Shown piece after piece: positions 1 to 10,488 of a stretch of DNA of 40,571 nt; within the stretch, counting starts at the first letter, position 1; each line of letters starts with the position of its first letter. Source of the stretch: Plakobranchus ocellatus (taxonomy: Eukaryota; Mollusca; Gastropoda; Plakobranchidae). The notes under the pieces were generated by a model. That model made no database searches, was not told the DNA's origin, and was given only the letters and a program-made list of their open reading frames with translations. The position numbers were made by a program, and so were the translations under genes. The stretch covers positions 1,327,503 to 1,368,073 of the forward strand of contig BLXT01002860.1 in assembly GCA_019648995.1 (NCBI GenBank). Direction: 5' to 3'.

Positions 1-132
1 AGAAGAAAAAAAATAGACCAAATATAGCAAGATTCTTGAAAAAAATGCAATTTGATATAAGAAGATCACAGTTTAACATGTCTTTTCATTTAAATCGATG
101 ATATAAATGTTTTTTTTTTTTCTGTTTTGAAG

Positions 133-290
133 ACTGAAGAGATTCCACAATGGCCTCCGAAGATGAAATAAGACAGATGTTGTTTGATGATGATGGTGGT
201 GACTGCATTCCTGACACAATGTATAGAATTACAATCTTAAGGACCTCAAAAAGCCGAGAAATTTATCATTATATGGGAAAATCAGATTAA
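133..290 (+). CDS. Candidate first coding exon, unknown protein (partial)
   Basis: A T-rich tract ending in TTTTGAAG (to 132) looks like a 3' splice site. An ATG at 150 has a strong start context (A at -3, G at +4) and opens a 46-codon frame, beginning MASEDEIRQMLFDDDGGD and stopping at 288-290. The acidic, non-repetitive N-terminus (residues 1-20) looks coding, whereas the part after about residue 24 looks like intron read-through. Possible donors are GTATAG at 211, or the GTGGTG near 196. No certain downstream exon was found; the terminal exon at 10344 is on the same strand and could belong to it. Product unknown. Confidence 0.35.
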
Positions 291-889
291 ATTACTCAAA
301 GTGGTGGATTGTTATGAATCAGCCATAAGCGGGGCATCGCTTCCTTTGTTAGTAATGTTGCCCTAGGGATAAACCATAAATTAAAATGCCGAAACGAATT
401 GAGAATTAACCCAATGTATCCTGTCCTAGATTCATTATCATTTCAGTTTAGGTGAATTTCAACTATCATTTTGTAGGACCATAATGTTGACAATTGATTT
501 TACTAGTAGTAGCTTGAATTGATAACAGTTGAAGTTTGCAAATCGGGTAAGGGAGGTCGCGTTCCTGCCTGTGGACCTACACGATGTCTAGATCTAGGCC
601 CATAAAAATGCAGCCGTGCGGTCACAATAAATACGGGTCTAAATGTAAATCTAGTCATGTGTGTTGATTATTTTGTCGTGAATTTCATAGTGACATAGAT
701 GGGTCTAATTCAAAATGCAATTCTTCACTTTCAATATTATCGATAATATTTCAAAACTTGGCCCCATAACACAGTCTAAAACACAAACGTCCTTACACAG
801 CAGGGCAGCAGCGCATATTTTATTATTTCAAGTATTGTAAACACTAAGTAAGTTCATGACCATAATAACTATTGGTGAGGGTATTAGTT
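291..889. other. No gene recognised
   Basis: AT-rich sequence with stops in all frames. It contains one short TCTAGATCTAGG stretch near 588 of the type seen throughout the window. Nothing else supportable. Confidence 0.5.
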
Positions 890-1075
890 GTTTTTTTTTT
901 TTTTTTTTCTTTTTTTTTTTTTAATTAAAAAAAAAATATTCGTCGCAGTAGTTGTAATAGTAGTAATGGTGGTAGTTGTTGTAGCTATAGTGTTTTTATT
1001 GTTATTGATATCAGCAGTAGTGTAGTAGAAGGAGGAGGAGGAGGAGTACTGGTAGTATCAGTAGCAGCAGTAGTT
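890..1075. repeat. Low-complexity T-run and TAG/TTG/GGA trinucleotide tract
   Basis: About 30 T's with one interruption are followed by an A-run, then 120 bp of imperfect trinucleotide repeat (GTAGTAG, GTTGTTG, GGAGGAGGAGG, CAGCAGTAG). It is a decayed microsatellite with several sequence variants. Confidence 0.8.
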
Positions 1076-1753
1076 GTATATTAAAACTACTTTGTTGGGG
1101 TTTTTTTCTCATAAACACGCTATATCAGAGGCAGCGTGCTATATATAATAATAATAAGCGTAACCCAGACCCTAGTGCCCTAGGCGGAGAAAGTAAGCCT
1201 AGATAAACAATTCATGATTTGGTGAGATTTTTTCAATAACGAAATAAGCGCCACGTTGGGTTTTGGGCATTTCAAAGTTTAAGACTGTTCATACAGTTTA
1301 GGTGGGCCTATAGGTTAGTTGTAGTAGGTGTAGACTGTAACACAAAGTAGAGCTGTTGTCTTCTCATAACACATTTAAAAATGCTACGCACAACTGTTCA
1401 TATCTAGTCCTCTTATTTTCATAGCACCAGCAACATTTAATGGATGTTGTTTTAAACTACCAGTACCCAAATCTTACCAAAAGTTATATAGTGGGTTTGC
1501 ATTTTAATTTTCAACTTCTTGCAAATTTATTTGAAGCTTGTAGCTCTGTGCCAATGACATTTGTGGTAAAGCCTGATTTTTCTGATGTGCATGCTACACC
1601 CCAATTCCAATTTATTATTATTATTTTTTTATTTTATTTTTGCAAGAGCAATACAGATGACTGATTACTAGTAAGTGTATGGGAAAATTAATGATGACTT
1701 CTTCAATTAAATTTGCCCAATACTGAAGATATTAGGTGACAAACTGTAATCAA

Positions 1754-1824
<71 letters not shown>
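1754..1824. repeat. Compound (CA)n(TA)n(CA)n microsatellite
   Basis: A pure CA tract passes into a pure TA tract and back into CA, about 70 bp in all. The TA block sits centrally between two CA blocks, so length polymorphism and slippage are likely. Confidence 0.95.
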
Positions 1825-2739
1825 GTAAGTATTTATAGTTGAAAATGTGTAGACGCCACAAAAAACAGTAAATACAAAAACAAGAGTTATTTTGTTTGTT
1901 AAATTTACATTTAATTGTAAAATTTCATTAAAAAAAAACATTATTTGATTTAAAACGTTTTGTGTCTCAGAATAAAATCTCTCTAAACATTAAAGTATTA
2001 CCATAAACTTCTAAGTCAAAATGTAGTTATTTCTGCTTCTATCGTCAGGTGCTCTGGACAAAGTCTCTCAGTATGTTTAAGTGGAGTATAAGATACAGTA
2101 TACTACAGCTACATAGCCTGGGTACTTGTCTGGTGCAGATGATGTCGCCCTGTTTAAAGTACTTACTTTTACTAAACAATTATTTCCCAGTTTTAAAAAA
2201 GCAGTGATGATATCATAGTCGCTGAGTCGATATGAAAATTCCAACGATCAATTTGTTCAGCGGGATGAACTGTCGTCATAATCCATTCATGATTGACCCC
2301 AGTCTTATATCTTCGTCCTCTGTCCATGGATGGGCATTAAATTCTACCGATTATTTCATGTTTCGACATTTCAAAATCTCTATTTTTTATTCGCATTTTA
2401 CCATCATTTTTTTTTTTTTGTTAGCCTCGAAGTGTATAATACAAATAGTTCAATATCGACCAAACAGAACGTTTCTTTTGTCAATATTTGTAGCGGTGAA
2501 CATTTGTCTACTAAAAACATTATTTCATAATCTAGAGAGTGAGATTTTCCTAATGGCAATTTTTCATCGTTTACAAAATATTCACAAAAAGGCACAAGAG
2601 GATCATTAGCAGTATTTCGTACAAATAAAGGCATGGATTACGATGAGTATCTGTTGAGTTTTTATTGAAGTTACATACAAAAGGTTGCTGCAGTTTTCCA
2701 GAGTCCAGTTACTTTTATCCGTCAGCAGCGGCCGACAGG

Positions 2740-3110
2740 GAAAGCTAAACATATAAAGTCTAACGGATAGCCTACACAGGAGGCAGCAGTTCACGTCTCC
2801 AAAATACTCTGCTTCTTTGTTGCGAGAGCACACTAATTCGGCTGCGACTTTTATCTTGTCGAAGCGTTGGAGCTCTCCTTTGTCCTTCGTGTTTTTGCAC
2901 CAGTGGCTCTGTTGGATAGGGGAAGGGGGCTGCCATTACGTGTCCACGCATAATTCTACTGACCACGCGCGAATCACGAGGCCAGTCTTGTTAATGCACA
3001 AATTATCAGGCTTAGTTTTAGCTGAGTAAAGCATAGTAACTGCGACATCAGTACTTCAAGTTAATCATGACAAGTCGCGTCGTTTCCAGTGTGGGTCGAC
3101 TACAAGTATG
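2740..3110 (-). repeat. Dispersed ~370-bp repeat, copy A (inverted)
   Basis: The reverse complement of this segment matches 7722-8090 almost throughout. Shared blocks include GACCCACACT, GATGTCGCAGT, CCTGATAATTTG, AACAAGACTGGCCTCGTG, GTCAGTAGAATTATGCGTGG and CACGTAATGGCA. The distal half matches copy B better (CAACGCTTCGACAAG; CAAAGAAG-AGAGTATTTT). The segment is richer in CG dinucleotides than its surroundings. No open frame, terminal inverted repeat or tRNA boxes were recognised, so the repeat class is unknown. Confidence 0.8.
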
Positions 3111-3359
3111 AAATCACATCTTGGGTCTCAGCTACTGAACACAAGCTATTCGACCCTCTTTTTTTGTGTGTGTCTTTTCTGAGTATTCTAACTAAAATAT
3201 CTTGGAATATCCTAGAAGAATGGATATTGAACGCAGCGAACGATGTAGAGTAGAGAAACCGGAAACGCAATTTGTTTTGATGGAGATCTAAGCCACTTTG
3301 ACAAACTCAGTGTGGATCTAAAATTACAATTCACAATCGACTAAAGACACTGGAATTGG

Positions 3360-3665
3360 AAGGCCCTAAATCTCGAAATCTAGACTAGATCTAGTATGCC
3401 ACTATCATACTGTCTAGCGATGGACTCAAACTCAATGGTCATGGTAAAAGAATGATACATATAGAGTCTAGAAGATCTACTAGAAATCTAGATCTAAATC
3501 TAGATATGTAGAAATCTAGATCTTAGATCAAAATTTTAGATCTAAAATTTAATCTAGATCTAGATTCTAGATTCTAGACCTACATATAGATCTAGAGCTA
3601 GACCTAGATTAAATAGTAGTGCCGATTTCTAGATCTATATTTGGTATGATAGGCATGTATCTAGA
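3360..3665. repeat. TCTAGATC palindromic low-complexity array
   Basis: Roughly 300 bp made largely of overlapping AGATCT, TCTAGA and CTAGATC hexamers separated by a few A/T bases. Each unit is self-complementary. The same motif occurs singly at about 588, 4065, 4255, 8870, 9268, 17690, 27090, 33236, 38370 and 38555. Confidence 0.85.
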
Positions 3666-4040
3666 TCTAAATTTAATGTTATAGCCTAAAGGCCTTTTTT
3701 TAAGTGTTTGCAGGAATAAAATAGATTAGTACTACAGTAGATCTTGGTAAACTGTTATGGCCAGTCCACAAGGTGAGCTCAGGCTTTCTAGTCAGAGCGT
3801 AGGTGATGCAGCTCAAACCTTTGACAAAAAAGTGCCTGCAGATCTCAGATCGGATTCGCTACAGGCCTATATTAAAATATACAGTGCCACCAACGCCCCA
3901 CCAGTTAGATCTAGGTAGATTTACAATCTTTTTTTCGAATTGACTATTTTCCAGAACACTCAGAAAAAATAGATCCAGTCCTTATTTTCCTGAACGCAAA
4001 GGAAAAGGAATCGGCAAGTTTCAGATTTGGGTACTGCTTA

Positions 4041-4292
4041 TATAATGTTAAGGGGACCTGTGCTTCTAGATCTAACTTCATCAGCTGAGTATGAGTACAA
4101 TGCTAGTGTTGTCATATTCTGCTTTCACAAGCTACTGATGAAATGAAGAGTCGTTGGCCAAGTTATAATGTAAAGTGTGCTTTTTTCACACAATATAACA
4201 ATTACAATATCATGCCTGCAACCTCTTCATTTCGTTGGTAGCTGATGAAGGTAGATCTAGAAGTACAGAATGTCCCCTTTCCATAACATGAT
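4041..4292. mobile_element. MITE with ~50-bp terminal inverted repeats
   Basis: The left end (AAGGGGACCTGTGCTTCTAG, then ATCTAACTTCATCAGCT) is matched by the reverse complement of the right end (AAAGGGGACATTCTGTACTT, then CTAGATCTACCTTCATCAGCT). The outer flanks TATAATGTTA and TATCATGTTA also match. A second, inner inverted pair involves TGATGAAATGAAGAG and CTCTTCATTTCGTTGG. There is no coding capacity, so this is a non-autonomous fold-back element of about 250 bp. Its superfamily is not assigned because no clear target-site duplication was found. Confidence 0.75.
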
Positions 4293-4491
4293 AAATTTTT
4301 CATCTGTTTTTACTGCCACAATCTATGACCAATAAGTTGTGTGCTAATCAATTTTTTTTTCTTGTTCCTTTCTGTAAAAGTCGTTGCCTTATCAATCATC
4401 TTGAAATCTATCTGTCTGTAGGCCTATCTCTCTTGACTGGCAGCCCCATGGCAAACCTTCTTGCAGAACTCTCTCTTTCTCTTTTCGAAGT

Positions 4492-4580
4492 GGCTAGCCA
4501 TACTTAAGGACGGCCCAGCTCATGAGTCTACACCTACTTAAGTATGAATGAATTTCCAGGCTAGCCGTACTTATTGAGGT
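4492..4580. repeat. Inverted partner of the 6381-6518 tandem array
   Basis: GGCTAGCCATACTTAAG at 4492-4508 is the exact 17-bp reverse complement of 6382-6398. GGCTAGCCGTACTTA near 4554 is the exact reverse complement of a second unit in that array. The two sites lie in inverted orientation about 1.9 kb apart. Confidence 0.7.
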
Positions 4581-4739
4581 AATTGACCGAAAACTCGCTT
4601 TGGCCCAGGAAGTATGAAAGGTCACATCCAGTCTGTGGGCGTAAAACCAAGCTGAGGCAAAGAAAGAGGTACACAAAGGCTTAAATCTTTGACTCTGCAC
4701 ATGTGATAGACGTTCATTTTGGTTTGTTCATGTGTAACA

Positions 4740-4990
4740 GGAGTGATTTGAGCGGCAACGGTCAGTAGAATTATCTGTTGTTACGTAATGGCATCCCTCT
4801 TTCCCTTACCCAACATAGCCTCTGACGTAAGACCAGCCTGTAAAACACAAAGGATTACTTCAACGCTTCGACAAGTAGCCAACTTGATGTGCGCTTGCAC
4901 CAAAGAAAGAGAGTATTTTCAAACATGTATTGTTGGACACTTGAATTTCTGGCTCCAGTGTGGGCTCTCTGTTAAGCTTAGAAAATTCAT
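4740..4990 (+). repeat. Dispersed ~370-bp repeat, copy B
   Basis: GCGGCAACGGTCAGTAGAAT, TACGTAATGGCA and CCCTCTTTCCCTTACCCAACA align with copies A and C in direct orientation to C. The distal half shares CAACGCTTCGACAAG and AGAGAGTATTTTCAAACATG with A and C. The first ~110 bp of the family is missing or too diverged to see. Confidence 0.75.
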
Positions 4991-4999
4991 TTTGACTGT

Positions 5000-6380
5000 T
5001 TTCAAATTTTAGTTTATATTACCTAGTTTAATTCATGTGAAAGTCCTTGGTTTTTTGCTTTTAGTGGTGTTAATATGCTCCGTGTACATAAACTATTTTT
5101 TTCTTTTTGTACTTTTTAAAATCTGCCTAAAATCCAGATATTTTGTATCTCTTCCTCCAAAATACATGTATGCAAAAATTGGCAGCAGCCACTGTTTGAC
5201 TCTAGTAAATAAAACTAAGCTATGTGTTCTTTCACGCCCCTAGTTTAAGTGTAGAGCTAATATTTTCTGATTAGTTACTTAGTTTATAAGATAAGAGTGT
5301 GAACTCGGCTTTCCATGTTGTTGAAAAAAGGTTTGTAAAACCTGACAAAAATTGACAAACTTTGAAAAATCGTAACTTTCTCAAATATATAATTAAGCCA
5401 AAATTCTCAACGCACTGGGCTCTTTTTAATGATATTATATTAATGCTTTCTTCGTACCTTTAACATCAATTTTGGTTTGGGGTGTCTACTGAGAAAAAGC
5501 CCAGAGTAGGTACAGAAATTCTCAGTTTTTAAAAATTTGATATCGAAATGAAAAAAATTGGTGTACCACTGTCATCTCTTGGAGGTGAGCCCCCTATGTC
5601 AAATTCTAGTTGAGTTCTACTTCAGCCATTATTGAAAGGTATCGGTGTGGATGAAGTGTTTCAAACACAAAGAAACAGGAAAATGGTTTATATATGTACA
5701 CGAGAAAAAGAATTGTTTTTAAAGGTGTTTTTTCCCTCCCCTAAGATATTTACTTACAGTTTTAAATATATGGCTGAAATCATGTATCTGAGAATTAAAA
5801 CCAAAGTTAAGATACTCAAAGCAAAGCAAAAGTTGCGCATTTGACTCCCCTTACCTTAGTAAATATTCTCAACAATTTTCCTTTGCTTTCGTTTTACAAA
5901 TTTGATATTTTTACGAAGGCTGCAAATAATACTTAAAAGATATTTTTGCTCTGTTAGGAGTAACTCAAAAATGATTACAGGTATCATTTCCACATAGCCG
6001 ACAGTTTTTTTTTTTTGGTTTTTTTTTTTTAGGATAAAACTATCAATTCAACTTCATTCATCAGAATCAGGCCAGAAATTTGAGAGGCCAACTTTCATGT
6101 GGTAGGAGTTTTGCCACGGAGTATAGTTTCTCAGTGTCCCCTTCCCTTATTCTTTCCTTCTTTCCCCACCTACAATAAAACTAGCCCATTACCTTTGATA
6201 TCGAAAGGCAAGAGTCTGGCTCAGTCACACTGTAGGCCTGCACTTTTCTCCTGTATTACTGGGTGCTATTGACATTTCCATTACGCTCTGTCAGATTATT
6301 CCCAATCAAGACAAAATCTCAGCTCTTCATTAACCTTTATTTCATCAAAATCAGATCGGAAATAAGCCGCCAGCCAAGAT
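5000..6380. other. No gene recognised
   Basis: AT-rich. Short open frames on the plus strand (for example 5037-5243) are hydrophobic only because the DNA is T-rich. They lack splice signals or family motifs. Confidence 0.5.
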
Positions 6381-6518
6381 ACTTAAGTATGGCTAGCCTT
6401 ACTGTCCTACGTCATTAAGTACGGCTAGCCTATGAGTGCTGCCGTACTTAAGTACGGCTAGCTTTTCTGTCCCGACCTCATTAAGTACGTCTAGCCTGTG
6501 AGTGTTGCTGTACTTAAC
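6381..6518 (+). repeat. Tandem array of 33-bp units in 66-bp dimers
   Basis: TTAAGTACGGCTAGCC-like cores begin at about 6382, 6415, 6447 and 6481, with a partial one at 6513. Spacers alternate: a CTGTCC..AC.TCA type follows the first and third cores, and a TGAGTG.TGC.GTA type follows the second and fourth. The higher-order unit is therefore a dimer. Each core contains the palindromes CTTAAG and GCTAGC. Confidence 0.85.
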
Positions 6519-7185
6519 TCTTCCCGAGGGCTGATATGATTTTAGCTTTTAATTAAACAATGGTGACTGACAGACCAATCACACTGCACCATTAGTAAAA
6601 TCAATCCTAGAGACTGTAGGCCTATTGCCCTGTTTACTTTTTTACATAGATGCACATAAGCAACACAGTGTCAACAAAAATGACTGGGGGAGGGGTGGGG
6701 GGGTGAGGTGTGAGCACTACAAAAGAAAGATTGGCAGGGGAGATGGGGATGTGGATCTAGTGTTCATATAACCATTTCTTTGTGTAATCTAATGGGCTGT
6801 TTAAGTCTTACTTTACCTTAGTGTACCAAGAAAATATTTCTTGATCTTATTACTTTTGGGACACTCATCATGAACATCTTATTGAACAAAATTCAATTTT
6901 TTTTTTACTACTCAGTAAGTGTGTAATATTGTAGACCCAAGGTAGATCTTCAGAGACAACATGAGCTCATTCCCTCAATAGGCTTATGGCTAATTTTTGT
7001 TGGAATCACTGCTATTAGAATCTGTCAATAAACTTACACTGTCACTATAAGTATCAACTATTTTCCTTAAAAGAAATGCTTGCCCCTAGAATATACTTAT
7101 TTTAGCCAAGATTTGTAAAATTGAAGTGCAGAATCTAAAAAAATTAAAAAAGAAGAGGAAATTAGTCAAGGAGGGACAGTATTTA

Positions 7186-7273
7186 GTAATCCCTGGCTGT
7201 CTAAAATCACTGATGGAGAGAAGGCTTCCATTTGCTTGTCTATCTTTTTGATGTGACAGTACAATTCATTATA
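7186..7273 (+). pseudogene. Partial copy of the 92-aa ORF exon, left half
   Basis: This aligns with 10684-10785. CCTGGCTGTC(A/T)AAAATCAC, then (A/T)GATGGAGAGAAGGCT, are shared. About 25 bp are missing relative to the intact exon, after which CATTTGCTTGTC-TATCTTTTTGATGTG matches again. The two substitutions in the conserved WLSKITDGEKA stretch are both synonymous. The copy stops at the TA (7272-7273) where a pogo-type element is inserted, and it resumes at 9990. Confidence 0.75.
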
Positions 7274-7574
7274 CATAGAGCTCACCTACAACGGGACCTG
7301 GTTACAACGAGACCTTGCATGCAACGGGACCTTGACACAAGCCCATTATTTTCTCTTATATATCCTTTATATTTTATTTTCGCTAGAACGGCATCTACTA
7401 CATGATAAGCTTGCCTACAGCGGGACCCAGCTTCGTACAAATGCTAGGCTTATACGTAGATTTGTGAAACGGACTATAGCTGCGGAATGAATCTAAATTA
7501 ACATCGGTATTGATACAAAGGAGATAAAGCCATGGTCTGTTTTGGTACTTTCATTCAAAATATTAGCTAATGAA

Positions 7575-7576
7575 NN
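7575..7576. other. Two-base N gap beside a G-run
   Basis: The unresolved bases lie immediately before TTGGGGGGGGGG, so homopolymer length is uncertain here. Confidence 0.95.
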
Positions 7577-7721
7577 TTGGGGGGGGGGGTGAAAGAGAAT
7601 GGTGCAACGCCGGCGACTTGGATTGGCAAAAAAGGCATGGGACTGAGTGGTGAATGGTCCTTCAGCCGTAGGCTAGCAAGAGGCATGTGTGACTGTGACT
7701 GTCAGTGTGTGTGATTGGTAG

Positions 7722-8090
7722 TGTAAGCGTAGACCCACACTAAAAGCGACGCAACATGTCATGGCTAACTTGACAGACTGATGTCGCAGTAACTGTGCGC
7801 TACCCACCGACAAGTTAGCCTGATAATTTGCGTAACAAGACTGGCCTCGTGGTTCGCGCGGCAACGGTCAGTAGAATTATGCGTGGTCACGTAATGGCAC
7901 CCCCCTTTCCCTTATCCGACAGAGCCAATTGAGTAATCCCTGGCTGCAAAACCTCTCACGTGTCGGTGTCGTAGCCAACATAGTGTGCGCTGTTAGTAAA
8001 AAAATTATAGCGTTTCCAAACATGTTGGTTGTTGCACCGTTGGAAGCCCAAACTGCTGCCCCCAGTGTGCGCTGTCACTAAGAGACTGAG
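7722..8090 (+). repeat. Dispersed ~370-bp repeat, copy C (nested)
   Basis: The best-preserved member of the family seen at 2740-3110 (inverted) and 4740-4990. It lies inside the pogo-like element, so it was inserted after that element or was carried by it. The three copies share CGGTCAGTAGAATTAT and the following CACGTAATGGCA block. No long open frame. Confidence 0.8.
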
Positions 8091-9139
8091 GGTGGGGCTG
8101 ATGAGGAAAAGACTGGGCGCATTCAACTTTTCAAGCCCTCGGGGTGCGTCTATTTTGTTCAATGCTTAGATAGATCTCAATTAGGCTTACAGTTACACCG
8201 TTGTGGTTGTCACTCACTGACTCAATGAACAAAGAAAGCATCGATCTATGTCCAGTGTGTTGCGAAATTGCCTCTTATTCTCAGACCTGCCTACAACCCC
8301 GCATCTTGCGGGAAAATCCTGCATTTTTGCCCCTGTCCCGCAATCCCGCATGTTCAGTTAAAAATCCCGCAAAAAAGAATACAGAGCAAGTGATTTTCAC
8401 TAGTCTTTTTTTCTCATAAAAACCTCACTAAATGAACACATCCCGAAATATTATCACTTCGGGTATCCATTTTTTTTACTGCTAGAGGACTGTTACAAAT
8501 GTGTCACATTGATCATCCATTGTAAACAAGATACCAAACAGAAAGCCCGATCTTTTTGAATAGAAAAATTTAATCTAATAGATGCACTAATAGCATACTT
8601 AATTTAAAAACAGCAAAAAATTTAGGCCCTGCACTAGACCTGTTTTTTTTTTTTTTGTTTTTTTTTAGAAAATGAATTGAAATTTAGGGAAATAAGCTTT
8701 AATTGGTGTAGGCCTATCTTACAACAAATCTGATCTAGAATCTGGATTAAAGGTGGAATTGAGAGATCACAGTCAAGATTTCAACACTCTTTTTTTTCCT
8801 ATTTCAAAGAAAACAAATTGGAGGTTTTAAGATCCTTCGCATTTCAAACTCTATCTTATTTTTGATATATAGATCTATATATTTAGATCTAAATTAGTCT
8901 TTTATACTCATTGTCACTTTTAATTTCCAGAGAAAGACTCCAGCTTAAAAAAAAAAATTATTATTATCATTTATTTATTTTTTTTTTTTTTAGTTTTTAA
9001 ATGTGATTTTGCAGGGAAGAGCATTAATTATATTACTTGGCACACAATGTGAACCTCTAGAATGCACTAAAAAGGGAGGCAAGGGACTACTTCTTTCTCG
9101 CAGCTTTTTTTTTTTTTTTGAGGGAGGAGGGGGGATGAC

Positions 9140-9143
9140 NNNN
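9140..9143. other. Four-base N gap at a C-run
   Basis: The gap lies between GGGGGGATGAC and CCCCCCCCCCCC. It is a homopolymer-associated assembly uncertainty. Confidence 0.95.
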
Positions 9144-9373
9144 CCCCCCCCCCCAAATTCGCTGAAAATCCCCCATTTTTCACATCTTGATCCCCCAAAA
9201 TTGGTGAACAAGGTAGGCAGATCTGTATTCTCTCAGTCTCGCTCTGACGCTCGCAGGTCGCATTAACGAATAGATCTCTAGATCTAAATTTCTAAGCCTG
9301 CATTTGATTGCGGTCTTACTCTTAGCCTGTGTTCATCCAGCATGGAATCAAGAATAAGGAAATGTTTTTCTTT

Positions 9374-9570
9374 GTAAAGGCCAAAATCATTGAGGAGATG
9401 GACAAGAAAGTAAAGTCAAAAGCCCAGATCTGTCGAGATTATGAGATTTCGTCAGGAACACTTTATTTATTATATTCTTGAAAGACAAGGATGCTATCAA
9501 GTCAGCCCTCACCAAAGGCAACTTTCAACCTGATCGGAAGCGACTGAAAACAACAGGCTTCAGGAATTAG
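9374..9570 (+). pseudogene. Relic of Tigger-type transposase DNA-binding domain
   Basis: Two overlapping frames joined by a frameshift near 9470 read VKAKIIEEMDKKVKSKAQIC and then ILKDKDAIKSAL. This is the pattern of the N-terminal helix-turn-helix of CENP-B/Tigger transposases (a basic segment, a repeated 'ICRDYEIS..TL' helix pair, then 'ILKDKDAI'). A TGA and a later TAG break it. Only about 400 bp separate it from the right terminus, too little for the catalytic domain, so the element is internally deleted. Confidence 0.75.
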
Positions 9571-9989
9571 ATCGCTGTTTGCATAGCCTACTTGGTTTAA
9601 CCAAGCATTGTAAAACACCAATTTATGGACCCACTTCAATACATAATGTACCTAACACTCCTACTAAAAACAAATTAAAATAAAAAAAGAAAATGTAAAA
9701 AGGGAAGAAAAACACCACACAAAAGACATACGCACAAGTAAAAAACCCCATAAACCATAAATACAGACAGACAAAACAATTCACACACACACAATGCAAT
9801 GAAATATATAATACGATTTACGCAAGGGTGATGTTTAATACTAGCAGTAGCCGCTTATTAAAGGGGGATAATTTTAGTAAGGTGCCGTTTTCAAGGATTA
9901 TCTTCCTTTTAGTTTTACAACGGGCCTTGCTTATAACGGGACTGTGCACCACGCCCATATGGGTCCCGTTGTAGCCAAGTTCCACTGTA

Positions 9990-10024
9990 TAGAGATGGCT
10001 TTTGTTGATTTTTTTTTAAACATG
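9990..10024 (+). pseudogene. Partial copy of the 92-aa ORF exon, right half
   Basis: TAGAGATGGCTTTTGTTGAT followed by a T-run and AAACATG matches TAGTGATGGTTTTTTAATTT, a T-run and AACATA at 10788-10822. It continues the copy interrupted at 7273. Confidence 0.65.
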
Positions 10025-10488
10025 AAGGTAAAATGTGAAGAGTCCTACTAATGACATTAGTACAGCTCTTCAGATAACAGAAGTTAGATATAAAGGCATT
10101 ACAAATTTAAATGATGATAAATTTAATAGCCAAGGTGCACTTTATAATATTATTGAGTCTCTTTAAGTTTTTCTTTCATCATGTTTCATATTTTTGTATT
10201 TTGGGGACTTAAATATGGTGCTTTTTAGAAGACTTGATTTGAATTTTATGTGGATTATTCACAATTGAAAGTAATTTTTCAAAAAGCTTTAAAATCTGAA
10301 TTTGCAACATAATGATTTCTTTTTCTGTCCGTCACTTCTCCAGGTTTTGATCAAGAAAAGTTAACACAGTCACCAAGCAGGTTATCAACATGAATAAGTT
10401 TTTGAATCGTCCTTATGGCATTTACAGCAATACTAGTCATTTATCATAGTCAACCTAAAGAGTTCAAATCACCATTTGCACCAAATTC

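Larger units (their letters stand above)
7274..9987 (+). mobile_element. Decayed pogo/Tigger-like DNA transposon (2.7 kb)
   Basis: The right end, read inward, is CAGTGGAACTTGGCTACAAC followed by GGGACC. The left end is CATAGAGCTCACCTACAACG followed by GGACC. Both ends carry extra sub-terminal ACGGGACC-type repeats (left: 7290-7430; right: 9918-9945). Flanking TA dinucleotides at 7272-7273 and 9988-9989 form the target-site duplication, confirmed by the unoccupied paralog at about 10784. A CENP-B/Tigger-type DNA-binding domain relic lies at 9374-9570. The DDE catalytic part is not seen. Repeat copy C is nested inside, and there are two small N gaps. Confidence 0.75.

Noticed and set aside
2232-2634. 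Overlapping open frames on both strands (125 aa plus, 76 aa minus)
   Set aside because: No family motif. The plus frame is hydrophobic from T-rich DNA. The minus frame runs into a poly-A-coded KKKK and can only be extended by a frameshift and a stop. A strong GTAAGT donor near 2160 (minus) is the one hint, and it is not enough.
5037-5243. 68-aa frame resembling a signal peptide or membrane protein
   Set aside because: The hydrophobicity follows from T-rich codons. No splice signals or polar domain of recognisable type.
8270-8360. Cluster of CCCGCA motifs
   Set aside because: Probably internal sequence of the decayed transposon. No array spacing or partner was found.
8990-9266. Open frames spanning the 4-N gap
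   Set aside because: They depend on N bases and on C/G homopolymers of uncertain length.
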